The notes under the pieces: generated by a model | Databases searched by the model: none | What the model saw: only the letters and a program-made list of their open reading frames with translations | Told to the model about the DNA's origin: nothing | Part shown: positions 41,289-50,784 of the stretch, one piece after another | Position numbering within the stretch: position 1 is the stretch's first letter | Layout: every line of letters starts with the position of its first letter | Assembly (NCBI RefSeq): GCF_000027005.1 | Contig: NC_012963.1 | Coordinates: 2,046,001-2,110,000 of the forward strand | Source: Komagataella phaffii GS115 | Taxonomy: Eukaryota; Ascomycota; Pichiomycetes; Pichiales; Pichiaceae | Length of the DNA stretch: 64,000 bases | Reading direction: 5' to 3' | Position numbers and translations under genes: made by a program

Positions 41289-41756
41289 ATGGAATATTTC
41301 TATTTTATCTACTTCTTGTTGCACATCCCAATCACTGTAGTGATTGATGCCACCGTGGTTATCCCCCCATGGTTCCAGTGGCAAGAAAAGCTGGTAGAAT
41401 TCCATCAACAGGCCAACGGTGATTTCCTGCTAGATTCGAAGCCGCTTTGGTTCAGATCTTTTGTTTACCTGGAATTGATCCTGCAATTACCAGCGTTCGT
41501 GGTCCTTGTGGTCGATTATTGGCGTAACTCCAGATTCTCTCCGAGGTGGTACCCATTGATTACAATTTACGGATTCAACGCGGCGCTGACGACATACACA
41601 TGTCTCGTATACATCACCCAACGCGAGGTGGGGTCGGGACTAGTCCGATTCAATTGGCCCCTTTTCTTGGTCTACCTACCAACATTTATCATTCCTGCCG
41701 TCATGTCCGTACAGTACTACCTAAAGTGTGTGTCTCTACTGAGTAAAGTCAAATAG
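41289..41756 (+). CDS. EXPERA-domain membrane protein (TMEM97/YLR050C type)
   Basis: The 155-residue protein has four hydrophobic helices and matches the EXPERA fold of TMEM97 (sigma-2 receptor), EBP and TM6SF2, which handle sterols. Visible features are the N-terminal YFYFIYFLLHIPITVVID, an internal PPWFQW, a second helix SFVYLELILQLPAFVVLVVD with the acidic residues typical of the family, and a last helix LVYLPTFIIPAVMSVQYYLK. S. cerevisiae YLR050C (EMA19) is of similar size. The C-terminal KVSLL-type Lys tail could be an ER retention signal. Function here is unknown beyond the fold. Confidence 0.75.
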   Translation: MEYFYFIYFLLHIPITVVIDATVVIPPWFQWQEKLVEFHQQANGDFLLDSKPLWFRSFVYLELILQLPAFVVLVVDYWRNSRFSPRWYPLITIYGFNAALTTYTCLVYITQREVGSGLVRFNWPLFLVYLPTFIIPAVMSVQYYLKCVSLLSKVK

Positions 41757-41777
41757 AAGAAAAGAGAAAAATGTAAA

Positions 41778-42089
41778 TTAGTTGTACTTGTCTTCTAAAT
41801 CGCCAACGTAAGCAATGTACTCCTGTTCAGCTTCCTCCTGGGAAGTGCCCTTCAGCTTGTCCCAAGCTTCCCATTTAGCCTTTCCTTTGAAGTCAAAGAC
41901 TCCTGGCTTTTCAGTGGTGTTGTCACCAACTGTGGCTTGTTTGAACAGTCCGTACAACTTGAGGAGCTCATCGTTGTTGGGCTTGGTCTTGAGGTTCTTC
42001 ACAGCTTCGGCCTGAGTTTGTTAGTGTTCGCATTTCACCATACACCGGAAGACTATACCTACTTTATCGTTAAATTCTTGGGATACCAT
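41778..42089 (-). CDS. ACB1: Acyl-CoA-binding protein ACB1, spliced
   Basis: ACB1 binds medium- and long-chain acyl-CoA in the cytosol. Exon 1 (42063-42089, MVSQEFNDK) joins exon 2 (41778-42011). The intron 42012-42062 (51 nt) has the unusual donor GTAGGT, branch CACTAAC and acceptor CTCAG. The 86-residue product reads MVSQEFNDKAEAVKNLKTKP and continues with the signature LYGLFKQATVGDN and KWEAWDKLKGTSQEEAEQEY, which contain the conserved acyl-CoA contacts (Tyr, Lys, Trp). S. cerevisiae ACB1 is 87 residues. An unspliced call loses the first nine residues and starts within the domain. Confidence 0.95.
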
Positions 42090-42309
42090 GGTTGATCTTG
42101 TTTGATTTGGTTTATGTTCTGGGCAGGGACAGACACACGAGTATTTATACCTCCCTCCAACTTTGAGTTCCCTCGCATCTCCAGTTTCACATGATATTCT
42201 TGCCTCCAAACATCATATCTTTGCAAAGTTCTTTCGCGCACCAGGGCCAATAGCGATCTCATAATTGGCATCATCATTAAAAACTAACGAGCCCTACATA
42301 CACCCCGCC

Positions 42310-42714
42310 ATGAGAGCCTTCACCTATTTGAGACAAGCCCAGGAGATTCTGATCAAGGCCAATAAGGGAAACCCCACTGGTTTGACGGGTCTGTTTCAGC
42401 ATCCAAGTCCTCGTCCAACGCTGATAACTCTTTACAAGGCCACATTAAAGAACTTGGAAGAGAAGATTCCAAAGGAATCAGTGTACAGAACTGCTGTTGA
42501 AGCCTTCACCAAAGAAAGATTGAGCATCGTGGAAAACAACGAGATAATTGAAGACATCGAAAAAAAAATTGGCTCAGGTTTAGTTGAGGAGTTGATTGTC
42601 CAAGCTAATGAAGAGTATGATTTGATTGACAAGATGGCTGAATGGAAAGCGTGGGAAGAGTTGGAAGAAAAACCACTAGATGACCAGTGGACTTATTTTG
42701 GCAAGAAACTATAG
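42310..42714 (+). CDS. Mitochondrial complex I subunit NDUFA5/B13 type
   Basis: This is an accessory subunit of the matrix arm of NADH:ubiquinone oxidoreductase. The 134-residue protein shows the family pattern: TGLTGLFQHPSPRPTLITLY, KNLEEKIPKESVYRTAVEAF, VEELIVQANEEYDLIDKMAE and WKAWEELEEKPLDDQW. The start at 42310 (MRAFTYLRQAQEILIKANKG) gives an N-terminus suitable for mitochondrial import. The presence of complex I subunits is typical of Komagataella and excludes Saccharomyces. It is divergent from ACB1 across 220 bp. Confidence 0.9.
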   Translation: MRAFTYLRQAQEILIKANKGNPTGLTGLFQHPSPRPTLITLYKATLKNLEEKIPKESVYRTAVEAFTKERLSIVENNEIIEDIEKKIGSGLVEELIVQANEEYDLIDKMAEWKAWEELEEKPLDDQWTYFGKKL

Positions 42715-42799
42715 GTGGTTTAAGTCAATATAAGAGACCAAATACATAGATTTGTACTTATTAAATTATTTATTTATTCACTGTTGCAGCTGAACATTT

Positions 42800-45159
42800 C
42801 TAGGTGTCCGCAGACCACAAGAAACTCTCCTCCTGCCCTTCAAAGTTAAAGAAATCCGTAAAAAGGTCAAAAGACGGTTCCTTACTTGAAGGCGAAGCAG
42901 TTTGTTTTGTCACGGGTTTCCTGTCGTCTCCAGTTTTGAAAACCGGTTGGTAGTCTGGATCAAATCCATTGTTGTCCGCCCAGACGGCAATGTCGTCAAA
43001 ATGAGCTTCCAGCGACTTGGAGAACTGGATGAGCGCAGAAATGTTGTCCGTTTGATCGTAGATATGGCTTCTTTCTATAGGATCGTTCTGAACTATCGAG
43101 ACAAATTTGGTCATGCCCCAAAACCGAAAAGATGTATATGAGACACGGCTCAAGTCAGCACTCAAAGTTACTAGACACTGAAAATTCTTGTCCACTTTTT
43201 CATATAATGCATTTGCAGACGACCTGTACTGGGCATCGTTTACCAAATCCAAATAGAAAAGAAGGTTCAGTGACACATGCCGATAGAAATACAATGACGC
43301 TATAACTGCCCTTTCAACTGAAGTAATTACAAGGAAAAAACAGTCTGGAGGATTGTCTGTTAACGACTTTAAAAAATCGACCACCAGTTGGTACATCTTT
43401 TGAACCAGCTCGAACAGCTTCTTTGTATAAATCAGGTAATTCTCTGGATCATTGGCATTTTGAGCATGGTATAAAAGATGATGCAACAGCACGAAGAGCA
43501 GAGTCGCCGCTTCCAACTGTAAAATGGTATTATCAACCTTGGCTAGAGGCTGGCTTCTATGAGAAGTTCTAGAATTAAATTTGTGCACACTAGCCTCCCA
43601 TTTTTCACACCAATCTACAATATCGGATACCAATGGATCCTTTTTGATATTCACAGAAAGATCGATCAGGTCTCTGATCATTGGATTGAATTTCTGACGA
43701 TCCCATATGTGATCAATGGTGCATCTCTCTACGTTTATGTCTGAGTTGTTGGATAACGTAGAATCAAAATTGGGTAACAGAGAATCATAATCTTTTTCGT
43801 CAATTCTGATACTAACACCTTGAGTGAATGCCCTGCGATGCTCAATATTCAAGATGGATGCCCAGATCTTTTTCCATAACTGGAGCACTCTCAGATGAGA
43901 CTCATTGTCGGTGTGGATGAACAAAGCATTCGAATTTACATTCAGTCCAACATCAAAAGCACTTTGAACAATAACAGCCATCAGGATATTTGATTCGGAA
44001 TCAGCGATACCTTCAGTTTCTGCTGGACACCATGTGTAGTAGGATTTCAACAATAGGAGAGCTTGAATGGTTTCTAATTCTGGTTTCCTCAAATAGTTGC
44101 AGTAGTCCAAAATACTCCTGGAATGTGTAATATAACTCAACCCAATAGGGAAGTTCAAAATCTGTGTTTCTTTTTCGGTAAGTGTGGCTGTTGTCTTTGA
44201 TTTAACTTCCACCGTAAGGTAGGCCAATCTTAGAACCAATAACACCAAGGCTACATTAACCAATTCCTTTTGTTTTTGTAATGCAGACTAACTTTTAACG
44301 AACTAGTTTCCGTTCCCTCACTCTCAACGGGCCTAACGATGTGAGCAACGGTTTCTTTCAGGATGATCTCATCAAATATAGGGAGAAAAGGATATATGGA
44401 CGTGAAAAACCTATCCACCAGCATATCCACTATATCCATCGGAGGTAGAGTGCTGCTGATCCTCTCAATAACTGGCCTTACCGATGCTATGTCTCCAGAT
44501 AAGCAAATTGGGTGAGGAACCTGTTTTACAAAATACCTGGGAGATCCATTGTCGAAAATCCGTAATAGTTTGGAATTTAGTTGTTGGCGTTCGTCGTAAA
44601 ACTTAGATTGTTCAGTCTTGCCTACTTTTGTAGCCCTGTTGGCCACTATCGACATTAGTCTGTCTTTTTTCATCAAACTCAACCATGAGAAAACGCCAAC
44701 ATTTCGAAACTTGCGTTTCATCTTCCAAGTAGCAAATGGGTCGACTACCTTGTTAAAAAAACAGATCGTAGCTCCTCTTCTAACGGCAGTATTTTTTTGC
44801 AATTTTCGCAGGCTTTCTTTCAATAAACTGATCTCTTCACACAACGCTTCCTCTCTCGAACTTCCGGTATTAATGTAGTCTCTTTTCCCATAGAACTCGG
44901 TAATCGTGGGGACATAATACTCTTGCGACATAACCAAAGAATTAGGAGTGCTTGGTATGACAGGGTTCAGTGAATTTTCCGACTTTGGAACCGTTTCATT
45001 CCCTGAGATCCACACAGTTGGTTCGTACAAACATTTTGGGGAACAGTTACTTTTGATGCAGTTAGAGCATGCAGGTTTCCGACGGTCGCACTTGATCTTG
45101 CGCTTACGGCACATAAGGCAAGAAAAGGGGGTTCTGCGCCGTTTCTTGGTCCTTTCCAT
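42800..45159 (-). CDS. Zn2Cys6 transcription factor, HAP1-like, reading frame broken
   Basis: The ATG at 45159 (complement) starts MERTKKRRRTPFSCLMCRKR. The zinc cluster spans CLMC, C, C, C and C with spacing C-x2-C-x6-C-x6-C-x2-C-x8-C, near residues 14-43, followed by a YEPTVW segment. The middle-homology region begins with IYPFLPIFDE. This first frame stops at 44251. A second frame starting in the 34-bp overlap continues with LVNVALVLLVLRLAYLTV, the classic next part of fungal_trans domains, and runs to 42800. The two halves are therefore one gene of about 780 residues with a one-base frame change between 44287 and 44251. It may be a genuine frameshift, an unusual 50-nt intron, or an assembly error (see findings). 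The target genes are unknown. Confidence 0.75.
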
Positions 45160-45388
45160 GGCTAACTTGGGCGCAAGGGAGGGTGTGTTGATGAAAGTGA
45201 TAAGGTTCCTGAGTTTTCCAAACAAAAAAAGGAAAGACAAAAACGGGTTAACAAACTTGCAGGAGCCGCGGTGCCGCGCCTCTAACAAAAGAATCAGAAT
45301 TGAATGCTTGGCTAAGCAATTTGGACGCCAATCGAATTTTAATTTAAGAACGCCTTGCATATAGAAAAAACAGCTATTATTTACCTGG

Positions 45389-45856
45389 TTAGACTAGGTT
45401 CCATGTCACATTAGTAACACTGACTTCAGTTCCGGCATTATCATCGTAGTCGTACCATTCGCCATCTTCTAGTTCGACGGAAAACTTGGTCCCCGATTCA
45501 CCAAGGCCGACGAATTCCCCTACTGGGATGAACTCCACGAGCTGAAGCCCTCTGCTATCGATGTCTAAGATATCGACAAACTTGGATTCGTCTTCTGAGG
45601 TGAGGTTGTTTTTGGTACGTTGTATCGTAGTAGAAGATTCTCTTTTGCAGATCTTGCATTTGAAAACGAAACTTGCCTCACCTCTGCTTCCAGAAATTTC
45701 ATGTTTTTCTATTGTGTTGATTGAGACTTCTTTTTCATGGATCTCTCTACAAGAGGTGCATTGAATCTTGAAGACGTATTCAAAGGGGGACTCCGGGGTA
45801 TCTAGAGGAAAAAATTCAGATATCCCATTAAGTTCTGCCTGTACTTGTAACTTCAT
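45389..45856 (-). CDS. CXXC zinc-binding protein, UPF0587/CZIB family (YCR090C type)
   Basis: The 155-residue protein has two CxxC knuckles: CTSC and CKIC (near residues 33-36 and 67-70). The family core follows: YVFKIQCTSCREIHEKEVSI, SRGEASFVFKCKICKRE, then LVEFIPVGEFVG, and the C-terminal EWYDYDDNAGTEVSVTNVTW. This is DUF866/CZIB (human C1orf123, yeast YCR090C). The function is not established. Start at 45856 fits the family (MKLQVQAELNGI). Confidence 0.9.
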   Translation of the reverse strand: MKLQVQAELNGISEFFPLDTPESPFEYVFKIQCTSCREIHEKEVSINTIEKHEISGSRGEASFVFKCKICKRESSTTIQRTKNNLTSEDESKFVDILDIDSRGLQLVEFIPVGEFVGLGESGTKFSVELEDGEWYDYDDNAGTEVSVTNVTWNLV

Positions 45857-46157
45857 AGGGTGGTGAAATAGTCTGACAGTTTGCAGGCTCGAATTTTGAA
45901 CTTGAGAATATTAGTATGAATGAAGTCCGGAAAGCTGCGTGTTGGGTGGTACAAGAGCTAATTCGGGCTTCCGATAGCTGACCAAGGTTAAACAGCCTTG
46001 ATTTAACACCTTCTCCATCTTCTCCTGGTATTTACCGTTCACTTTGTCTCTCATTTCCGTCTAACCTTCATTAACCGCTCTGCTCCTGGACCTCACTATC
46101 TTCGTAGGAGGGCCTATCCTGCCTTTGAAAAATACTTCCCGAACTCTCATCTCTGAT

Positions 46158-47561
46158 ATGAAACCCAAACCGGTCACATTGCCGAAAAGGAAACAGTTTC
46201 CTATCACCACAGAGTTCAAAACACGTCTACAGTTACTATCAAATGGACAGCAGCAAAATACCGTAAAGAACTTTGATATCAATGCCCTATTCCCCTCCAC
46301 ATGGAGCCCTGTACCTATCGATTTACCTAAAACTGCCCCACAGTTGATAGAAACAATAGGAACCCCGATCTACAAGTGCAGAACAGACTACAGGATACTG
46401 ATCAACAACCTCCTATCTGTATATTCAGAAAGCAGTCCAAAGTTATCCAGGTATCATGATTTTCTTTACGAAAAAGTATCATACGACACTGAATTGCCTT
46501 CCAGTACCCCTATAGAAACACACAAATTAGCCCTGGATCCTTTATTTGAAGAGCGCAACTTTGAAGGAATCATATCATATCTTCACAACATCAAAAGCGA
46601 ACCGAATTCTGATTTGTACATCTATTTGATGGACAGATTTTTTCAAATTTCAAGGTACAAATACTATAGGGCCACTATTCAAAGCATCTTCTACAACCAC
46701 CGTCAAATAGATTCACTTCTTTACGCTCAAAATTTTGCTATCCGGCCCAATGATGATCTCATAAGCAAGTACCTACTATTTTGCATCAATAACAAATATA
46801 AACGAACGTACTTGCACACCCTACAACTACTAAACTATCTGAAACCACTGAAGAATAACTACCAGAAATACAACAGCCACCCTTGGTTCATGCCCTCCGA
46901 AGTTGACCCTCCTTCTAAATTACATCCTTATCCCATGTCTGAATATCAATTAAATCTAGTCACAAAAATCATCTTCCATCAACGGTCCAAGTCAATTAAT
47001 ATGAGCTATCTTCTGAATAATGCTCCCTTTCAAGAAGAAACGATGACGCTGATGGATCCAAAGGCCCTTTTTTGTGACAGAGACCTGTATCGGGTGGCAC
47101 TAAGGGGTTGCATCAGGTTCAGACAATTTGACATTTTCAAATTACTCCTTCAAAACCTCATCTTCAACAGTGTGATCTACACAGATTCTGAGACTCAGAT
47201 ATCTGAATTGAAAATCTGTGTCAGCGATCAAGAGATTCCAGATACAATGAAGGCAGTTTATAATGCCAAAACTGTCCAAGATATCAACCTAATTTTTGAC
47301 AAGACTGTCTTGAAGATGATTCTGGATTTTGCTCTCCTGACCAAAGATGAGAAGGTGTTTGAGTGGTGCTGGACCGTCTTTAAAGATTCCTATTTGAGCA
47401 ACATGAACATATTCAAGGAGTCACTGAAAGCAGAGGTTTTTGATAACTACGTCATTCAAAGGATATATGAAATATCCAAGGTCTTTTCAATGGATAACAC
47501 AGTTTACCACGATCTTAACCTTTACTTTGACATGCAATATATAACCAATCTTTCTACATAG
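46158..47561 (+). CDS. Unrecognised protein, 467 aa, possibly mitochondrial
   Basis: The frame is open upstream without an ATG, so I start at the first in-frame ATG, 46158 (MKPKPVTLPKRKQFPITTEF). The N-terminus is Lys/Pro-rich and has no acidic residue in the first 15 positions, compatible with a mitochondrial signal, though not a classic one. The body is Tyr/Asn/Leu-rich and helical (LLQNLIFNSV, FRQFDIFKLLLQNLI, FFQISRYKYYRATIQSIFYN). That composition is like yeast mitochondrial RNA-processing and translational-activator proteins, but I see no clear PPR repeats and do not assign a family. The 301 bp between it and the UPF0587 gene show no other feature. Confidence 0.6.
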   Translation: MKPKPVTLPKRKQFPITTEFKTRLQLLSNGQQQNTVKNFDINALFPSTWSPVPIDLPKTAPQLIETIGTPIYKCRTDYRILINNLLSVYSESSPKLSRYHDFLYEKVSYDTELPSSTPIETHKLALDPLFEERNFEGIISYLHNIKSEPNSDLYIYLMDRFFQISRYKYYRATIQSIFYNHRQIDSLLYAQNFAIRPNDDLISKYLLFCINNKYKRTYLHTLQLLNYLKPLKNNYQKYNSHPWFMPSEVDPPSKLHPYPMSEYQLNLVTKIIFHQRSKSINMSYLLNNAPFQEETMTLMDPKALFCDRDLYRVALRGCIRFRQFDIFKLLLQNLIFNSVIYTDSETQISELKICVSDQEIPDTMKAVYNAKTVQDINLIFDKTVLKMILDFALLTKDEKVFEWCWTVFKDSYLSNMNIFKESLKAEVFDNYVIQRIYEISKVFSMDNTVYHDLNLYFDMQYITNLST

Positions 47562-47843
47562 CCTTTCCCAATAAGTGGAAAAAAAAATAACATGTACATT
47601 CATCATAAAAGACACTAAAAGTTTGTCGTCACGCGAACACCGGCTCTTGAAAGCCAATGACTCAGGGGATTGACAGAAGTTTTAATCATTTGAATGTGAA
47701 GAAGAAAAACCGTGGTCGAGAGAAAGTTTTTATAGCGATAGACGAATACGCGAAATTTTTCAACAGTCTAGTAAGGAAGGGCAGGGAGAAAAAAAGAATT
47801 TAGCATCCCCACTGACCAACTGTTCCCATACCCCCATTCACCG

Positions 47844-48233
47844 ATGAAATTTCTTACCACTAACTTCGTTCGTTGTGCGATAAAATCTTGCGATGGTGCT
47901 GTAAACTCTTTTCCACTGAAGTATTCGGAAATCGAGCTTGTTCAAGAGGAACAAGACTTTCAACCAGAGTTCATTCTGGGTATTCTTCCCAGGTTGGATT
48001 GGCCAGCTATACTAAAGGTTGCCGCAGATCTAGGGAACACCTCGCTTCCCTCTCAGCTACCAGAAATAGACATCAACGATCCTTCCAATGAGATCCTTTT
48101 GAAAGATCTCCACACCCTTCTGATCGAAACCCAACTGGTGCAAGGTAAAATGATCTGCGAAAACTGCAACCACGTTTACCACATCAAAGATTCCATTCCA
48201 AATTTCCTGCTGCCGCCACATTTGGCTAATTGA
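47844..48233 (+). CDS. TRM112: TRM112, methyltransferase activator
   Basis: TRM112 is a small zinc-knuckle protein that stabilises and activates TRM11, TRM9, MTQ2 and BUD23. The 129-residue protein begins MKFLTTNFVRCAIKSC and ends CENCNHVYHIKDSIPNFLLP, which carries the conserved zinc CxxC and the NFLLP docking tail. The middle part (VQEEQDFQPEFILGILPRLD, WPAILKVAADLG) matches the family. It is 33 kb from TRM11, its partner, in the same window. Length is near the S. cerevisiae protein (135). Confidence 0.96.
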   Translation: MKFLTTNFVRCAIKSCDGAVNSFPLKYSEIELVQEEQDFQPEFILGILPRLDWPAILKVAADLGNTSLPSQLPEIDINDPSNEILLKDLHTLLIETQLVQGKMICENCNHVYHIKDSIPNFLLPPHLAN

Positions 48234-48510
48234 TGGTCAGAATCTGTCCGCCCCCTTGTCTCCCCACATTAATTTAGTTGTACCATAGTAACATACTTTC
48301 CTAAGAATCATTCTGACTTACATAAGTCGATATATTACGTAATATTTTCTTGGGTGAACCGGCTTGCATTTTTCCTACAGGTCGGTGCATTTCGTCAACT
48401 TCTGTGGCCGTTCTCTCACTTGGCCCAACTTCTCGAACTCTATCTATCCTCGTTCTCCAGTGATTTGTCGATTTTCCCCCAGGCACACATTTTCTACCCA
48501 CACATTTAGC

Positions 48511-50760
48511 ATGGTCAAGAGTACGGAAGAGATGGACCAGGAATCGACTTCAAATTCCAAGGGTATCTCCCTCTCTCTACCCAAATCGAGGCAAGAATCC
48601 CGGTCTAGGTCTAACTCCCGGAAATTGTCAGTGACTAGGCTGTTCTCCTTTGGAAACGATACTAATGGTGGATCTGATCATCAAATGAGTCCGGTTCCAA
48701 ACTTTGATGTTGTTGAACCCTCCGACACTGATGAAGACCATTCCAGCACACGATTATCCAAGCTGAAAGGAATGTTCAAGTTTGCTTCTTCTGTGAGTTC
48801 ATCGCAAATCAACTTAGCTATCACTCCTGAGTTAGAACAGCCCAATCCATTCAATAGCACCTCACTTACAACCAAACCCGATTCAGATATCTGCACCATT
48901 CAAGAACAGCCCAACGACGAACATTCAGTGATAGCCAAACCTACCTCTTCTCCAATACAATCAGCATCTTCCTCTTTTGTCAAACGGATCAAGACGAGAC
49001 TGAGGTCACCATCAATGCCCAATCCCAATTCACATTCCCAGTTGAATCCAAATTTCCAAAGTAAAAAAGCTGAAACAGATAATGTAGTTTCTTCCAATCC
49101 ATACTTTCAACATCAGGGACTACCACCTCACTCCAACAAGCTGAAACCATTGTACGGTTTGGAAAATGGGGACCTTAGCATTAAGTTGAAGCACCATCAA
49201 AGTGCTAACAATTCCACGGTTTCCCTTTCCAAACCAAATAGTTCCACGCCCAGCGGAAGAGATTCGCATCCTTCAATTTCAAGCGCACGCAACAGTACTT
49301 CCAACCTATTTGCCATTCAGAAAAGACTCCGAAGAGTTGCATCGGCTCCCCTGGGCCTCAAAGCTATGGCACAAGAGGAGTACCAGCATTCACATTCACA
49401 GCAAAATAACTTAGACATAAATTCAACAACGTTTCTCAAACCCAAACTGCCGATTAACGAGCTAGATACTCACATTGGGGAGCTCAAGACGAGACCTAGA
49501 AACAGATCAGTAGGGCGAACTTACTCTAGTAACGCTCGCAAAATATGTGATGCTCAGGTTAATGAAAAGTCCTTCGAAAAGATCAAGCTTTTGGGTCGTG
49601 GTGATGTGGGTAAAGTGTACTTGGTGAGGGAACATGCTACTCATAAATTGTACGCAATGAAAGTACTAAAGAAGAAGGAAATGATTCGGCGAAACAAAAT
49701 CAATAGAGCTCTAGCTGAACAAGAGATCCTAGCAACAAGCAATCATCCTTTCATAGTAACCCTTTACCATTCATTTCAATCTGAAGAATACTTATACCTA
49801 TGTACCGAGTATTGTATGGGTGGAGAATTTTTCAGAGCGTTGAAAACAAGAAAGATGAAATGCATATCTGAAGATGATGCTCGCTTCTATGCTGCGGAAG
49901 TGACGGCTGCTTTGGAGTATCTACATCTGATGGGTTTCATATATAGGGATTTAAAACCGGAGAACATTCTCTTGCATCAATCGGGTCACATTATGTTGTC
50001 AGACTTCGATCTATCCAAGCAGATATCAACAACCAAAGACCCAGTGATTGTTGGAAACAGGAATACGCCAACATTGGATACAAAGGCTTGTGTAGATGGG
50101 TTTAGAACCAACTCCTTTGTTGGAACTGAAGAGTATATTGCACCTGAAGTTATTCATGGAAATGGCCATACCAGTGCCGTGGATTGGTGGACTTTAGGCA
50201 TATTCATCTACGAAATGCTAGTTGGAACTACACCTTTTAAGGGGAACACCAGAAAGAAAACATTTTCCAATATCCTGAAATATGAACCGAGCTTCCCTGA
50301 CAACCATCCTGTATCACACCAATGCAAATCCATAATCAAGAAATTGTTGATTAAGGATGAAAATTTGAGGCTTGGATCTAAGAGTGGTGCTTCTGAAATC
50401 AAAGCTCATCCCTGGTTCAAAGCAACAAGATGGGCGTTACTAAGAAACCAAAAGCCCCCCTTGATTCCTGTTTTTTCCAAGAGTTCTTCTCCTTCAAAAG
50501 AAGAGAAGTCTGAATTGCAACAAGATGAAGAGGAAGACGAGGCCGGGAGTGGAGCAGGAGATGAAAAAACTGATCCTAATGCCCCTGATTTATTTGAGCA
50601 TTTCAACTCCATCACTCTGCACCATGAATATCAGAATGGTGAAGACGGGGCAGTTATGTACGATGTTGACGAATTGGGGGATATCTCATACGCTGCTACT
50701 GAATCCTCTGGATCACATACATCTTCAAAATATGGAGGCATGAGCTTCCTGAAACGTTAG
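48511..50760 (+). CDS. AGC protein kinase FPK1/KIN82 type (flippase kinase)
   Basis: These kinases phosphorylate the P4-ATPase flippases DNF1 and DNF2. The 749-residue protein has a long Ser/Pro-rich N-terminus (first 350 residues) and then an AGC kinase domain. Motifs are [25 protein letters not shown], catalytic [11 protein letters not shown] and DFDLSKQ (Phe-Gly replaced by Phe-Asp, typical of this subfamily). An insert between DFD and the activation segment is followed by [16 protein letters not shown]-terminal acidic stretch (EEEDEAGSG) and FxxF-like tail follow. The first in-frame ATG is 48511; the frame further up lacks one. S. cerevisiae FPK1 is 893 and KIN82 is 720 residues. I cannot choose between them. 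Confidence 0.88.
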   Translation: MVKSTEEMDQESTSNSKGISLSLPKSRQESRSRSNSRKLSVTRLFSFGNDTNGGSDHQMSPVPNFDVVEPSDTDEDHSSTRLSKLKGMFKFASSVSSSQINLAITPELEQPNPFNSTSLTTKPDSDICTIQEQPNDEHSVIAKPTSSPIQSASSSFVKRIKTRLRSPSMPNPNSHSQLNPNFQSKKAETDNVVSSNPYFQHQGLPPHSNKLKPLYGLENGDLSIKLKHHQSANNSTVSLSKPNSSTPSGRDSHPSISSARNSTSNLFAIQKRLRRVASAPLGLKAMAQEEYQHSHSQQNNLDINSTTFLKPKLPINELDTHIGELKTRPRNRSVGRTYSSNARKICDAQVNEKSFEKIKLLGRGDVGKVYLVREHATHKLYAMKVLKKKEMIRRNKINRALAEQEILATSNHPFIVTLYHSFQSEEYLYLCTEYCMGGEFFRALKTRKMKCISEDDARFYAAEVTAALEYLHLMGFIYRDLKPENILLHQSGHIMLSDFDLSKQISTTKDPVIVGNRNTPTLDTKACVDGFRTNSFVGTEEYIAPEVIHGNGHTSAVDWWTLGIFIYEMLVGTTPFKGNTRKKTFSNILKYEPSFPDNHPVSHQCKSIIKKLLIKDENLRLGSKSGASEIKAHPWFKATRWALLRNQKPPLIPVFSKSSSPSKEEKSELQQDEEEDEAGSGAGDEKTDPNAPDLFEHFNSITLHHEYQNGEDGAVMYDVDELGDISYAATESSGSHTSSKYGGMSFLKR

Positions 50761-50784
50761 TCTAGCGAGTACAATATTATTATA

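Noticed and set aside
44253..44280. Programmed -1 frameshift site in the Zn2Cys6 gene
   Set aside because: The sequence C-AAA-AAC does not fit X-XXY-YYZ for both tRNAs, and I see no downstream pseudoknot. I kept the frame break itself as a finding without this mechanism.
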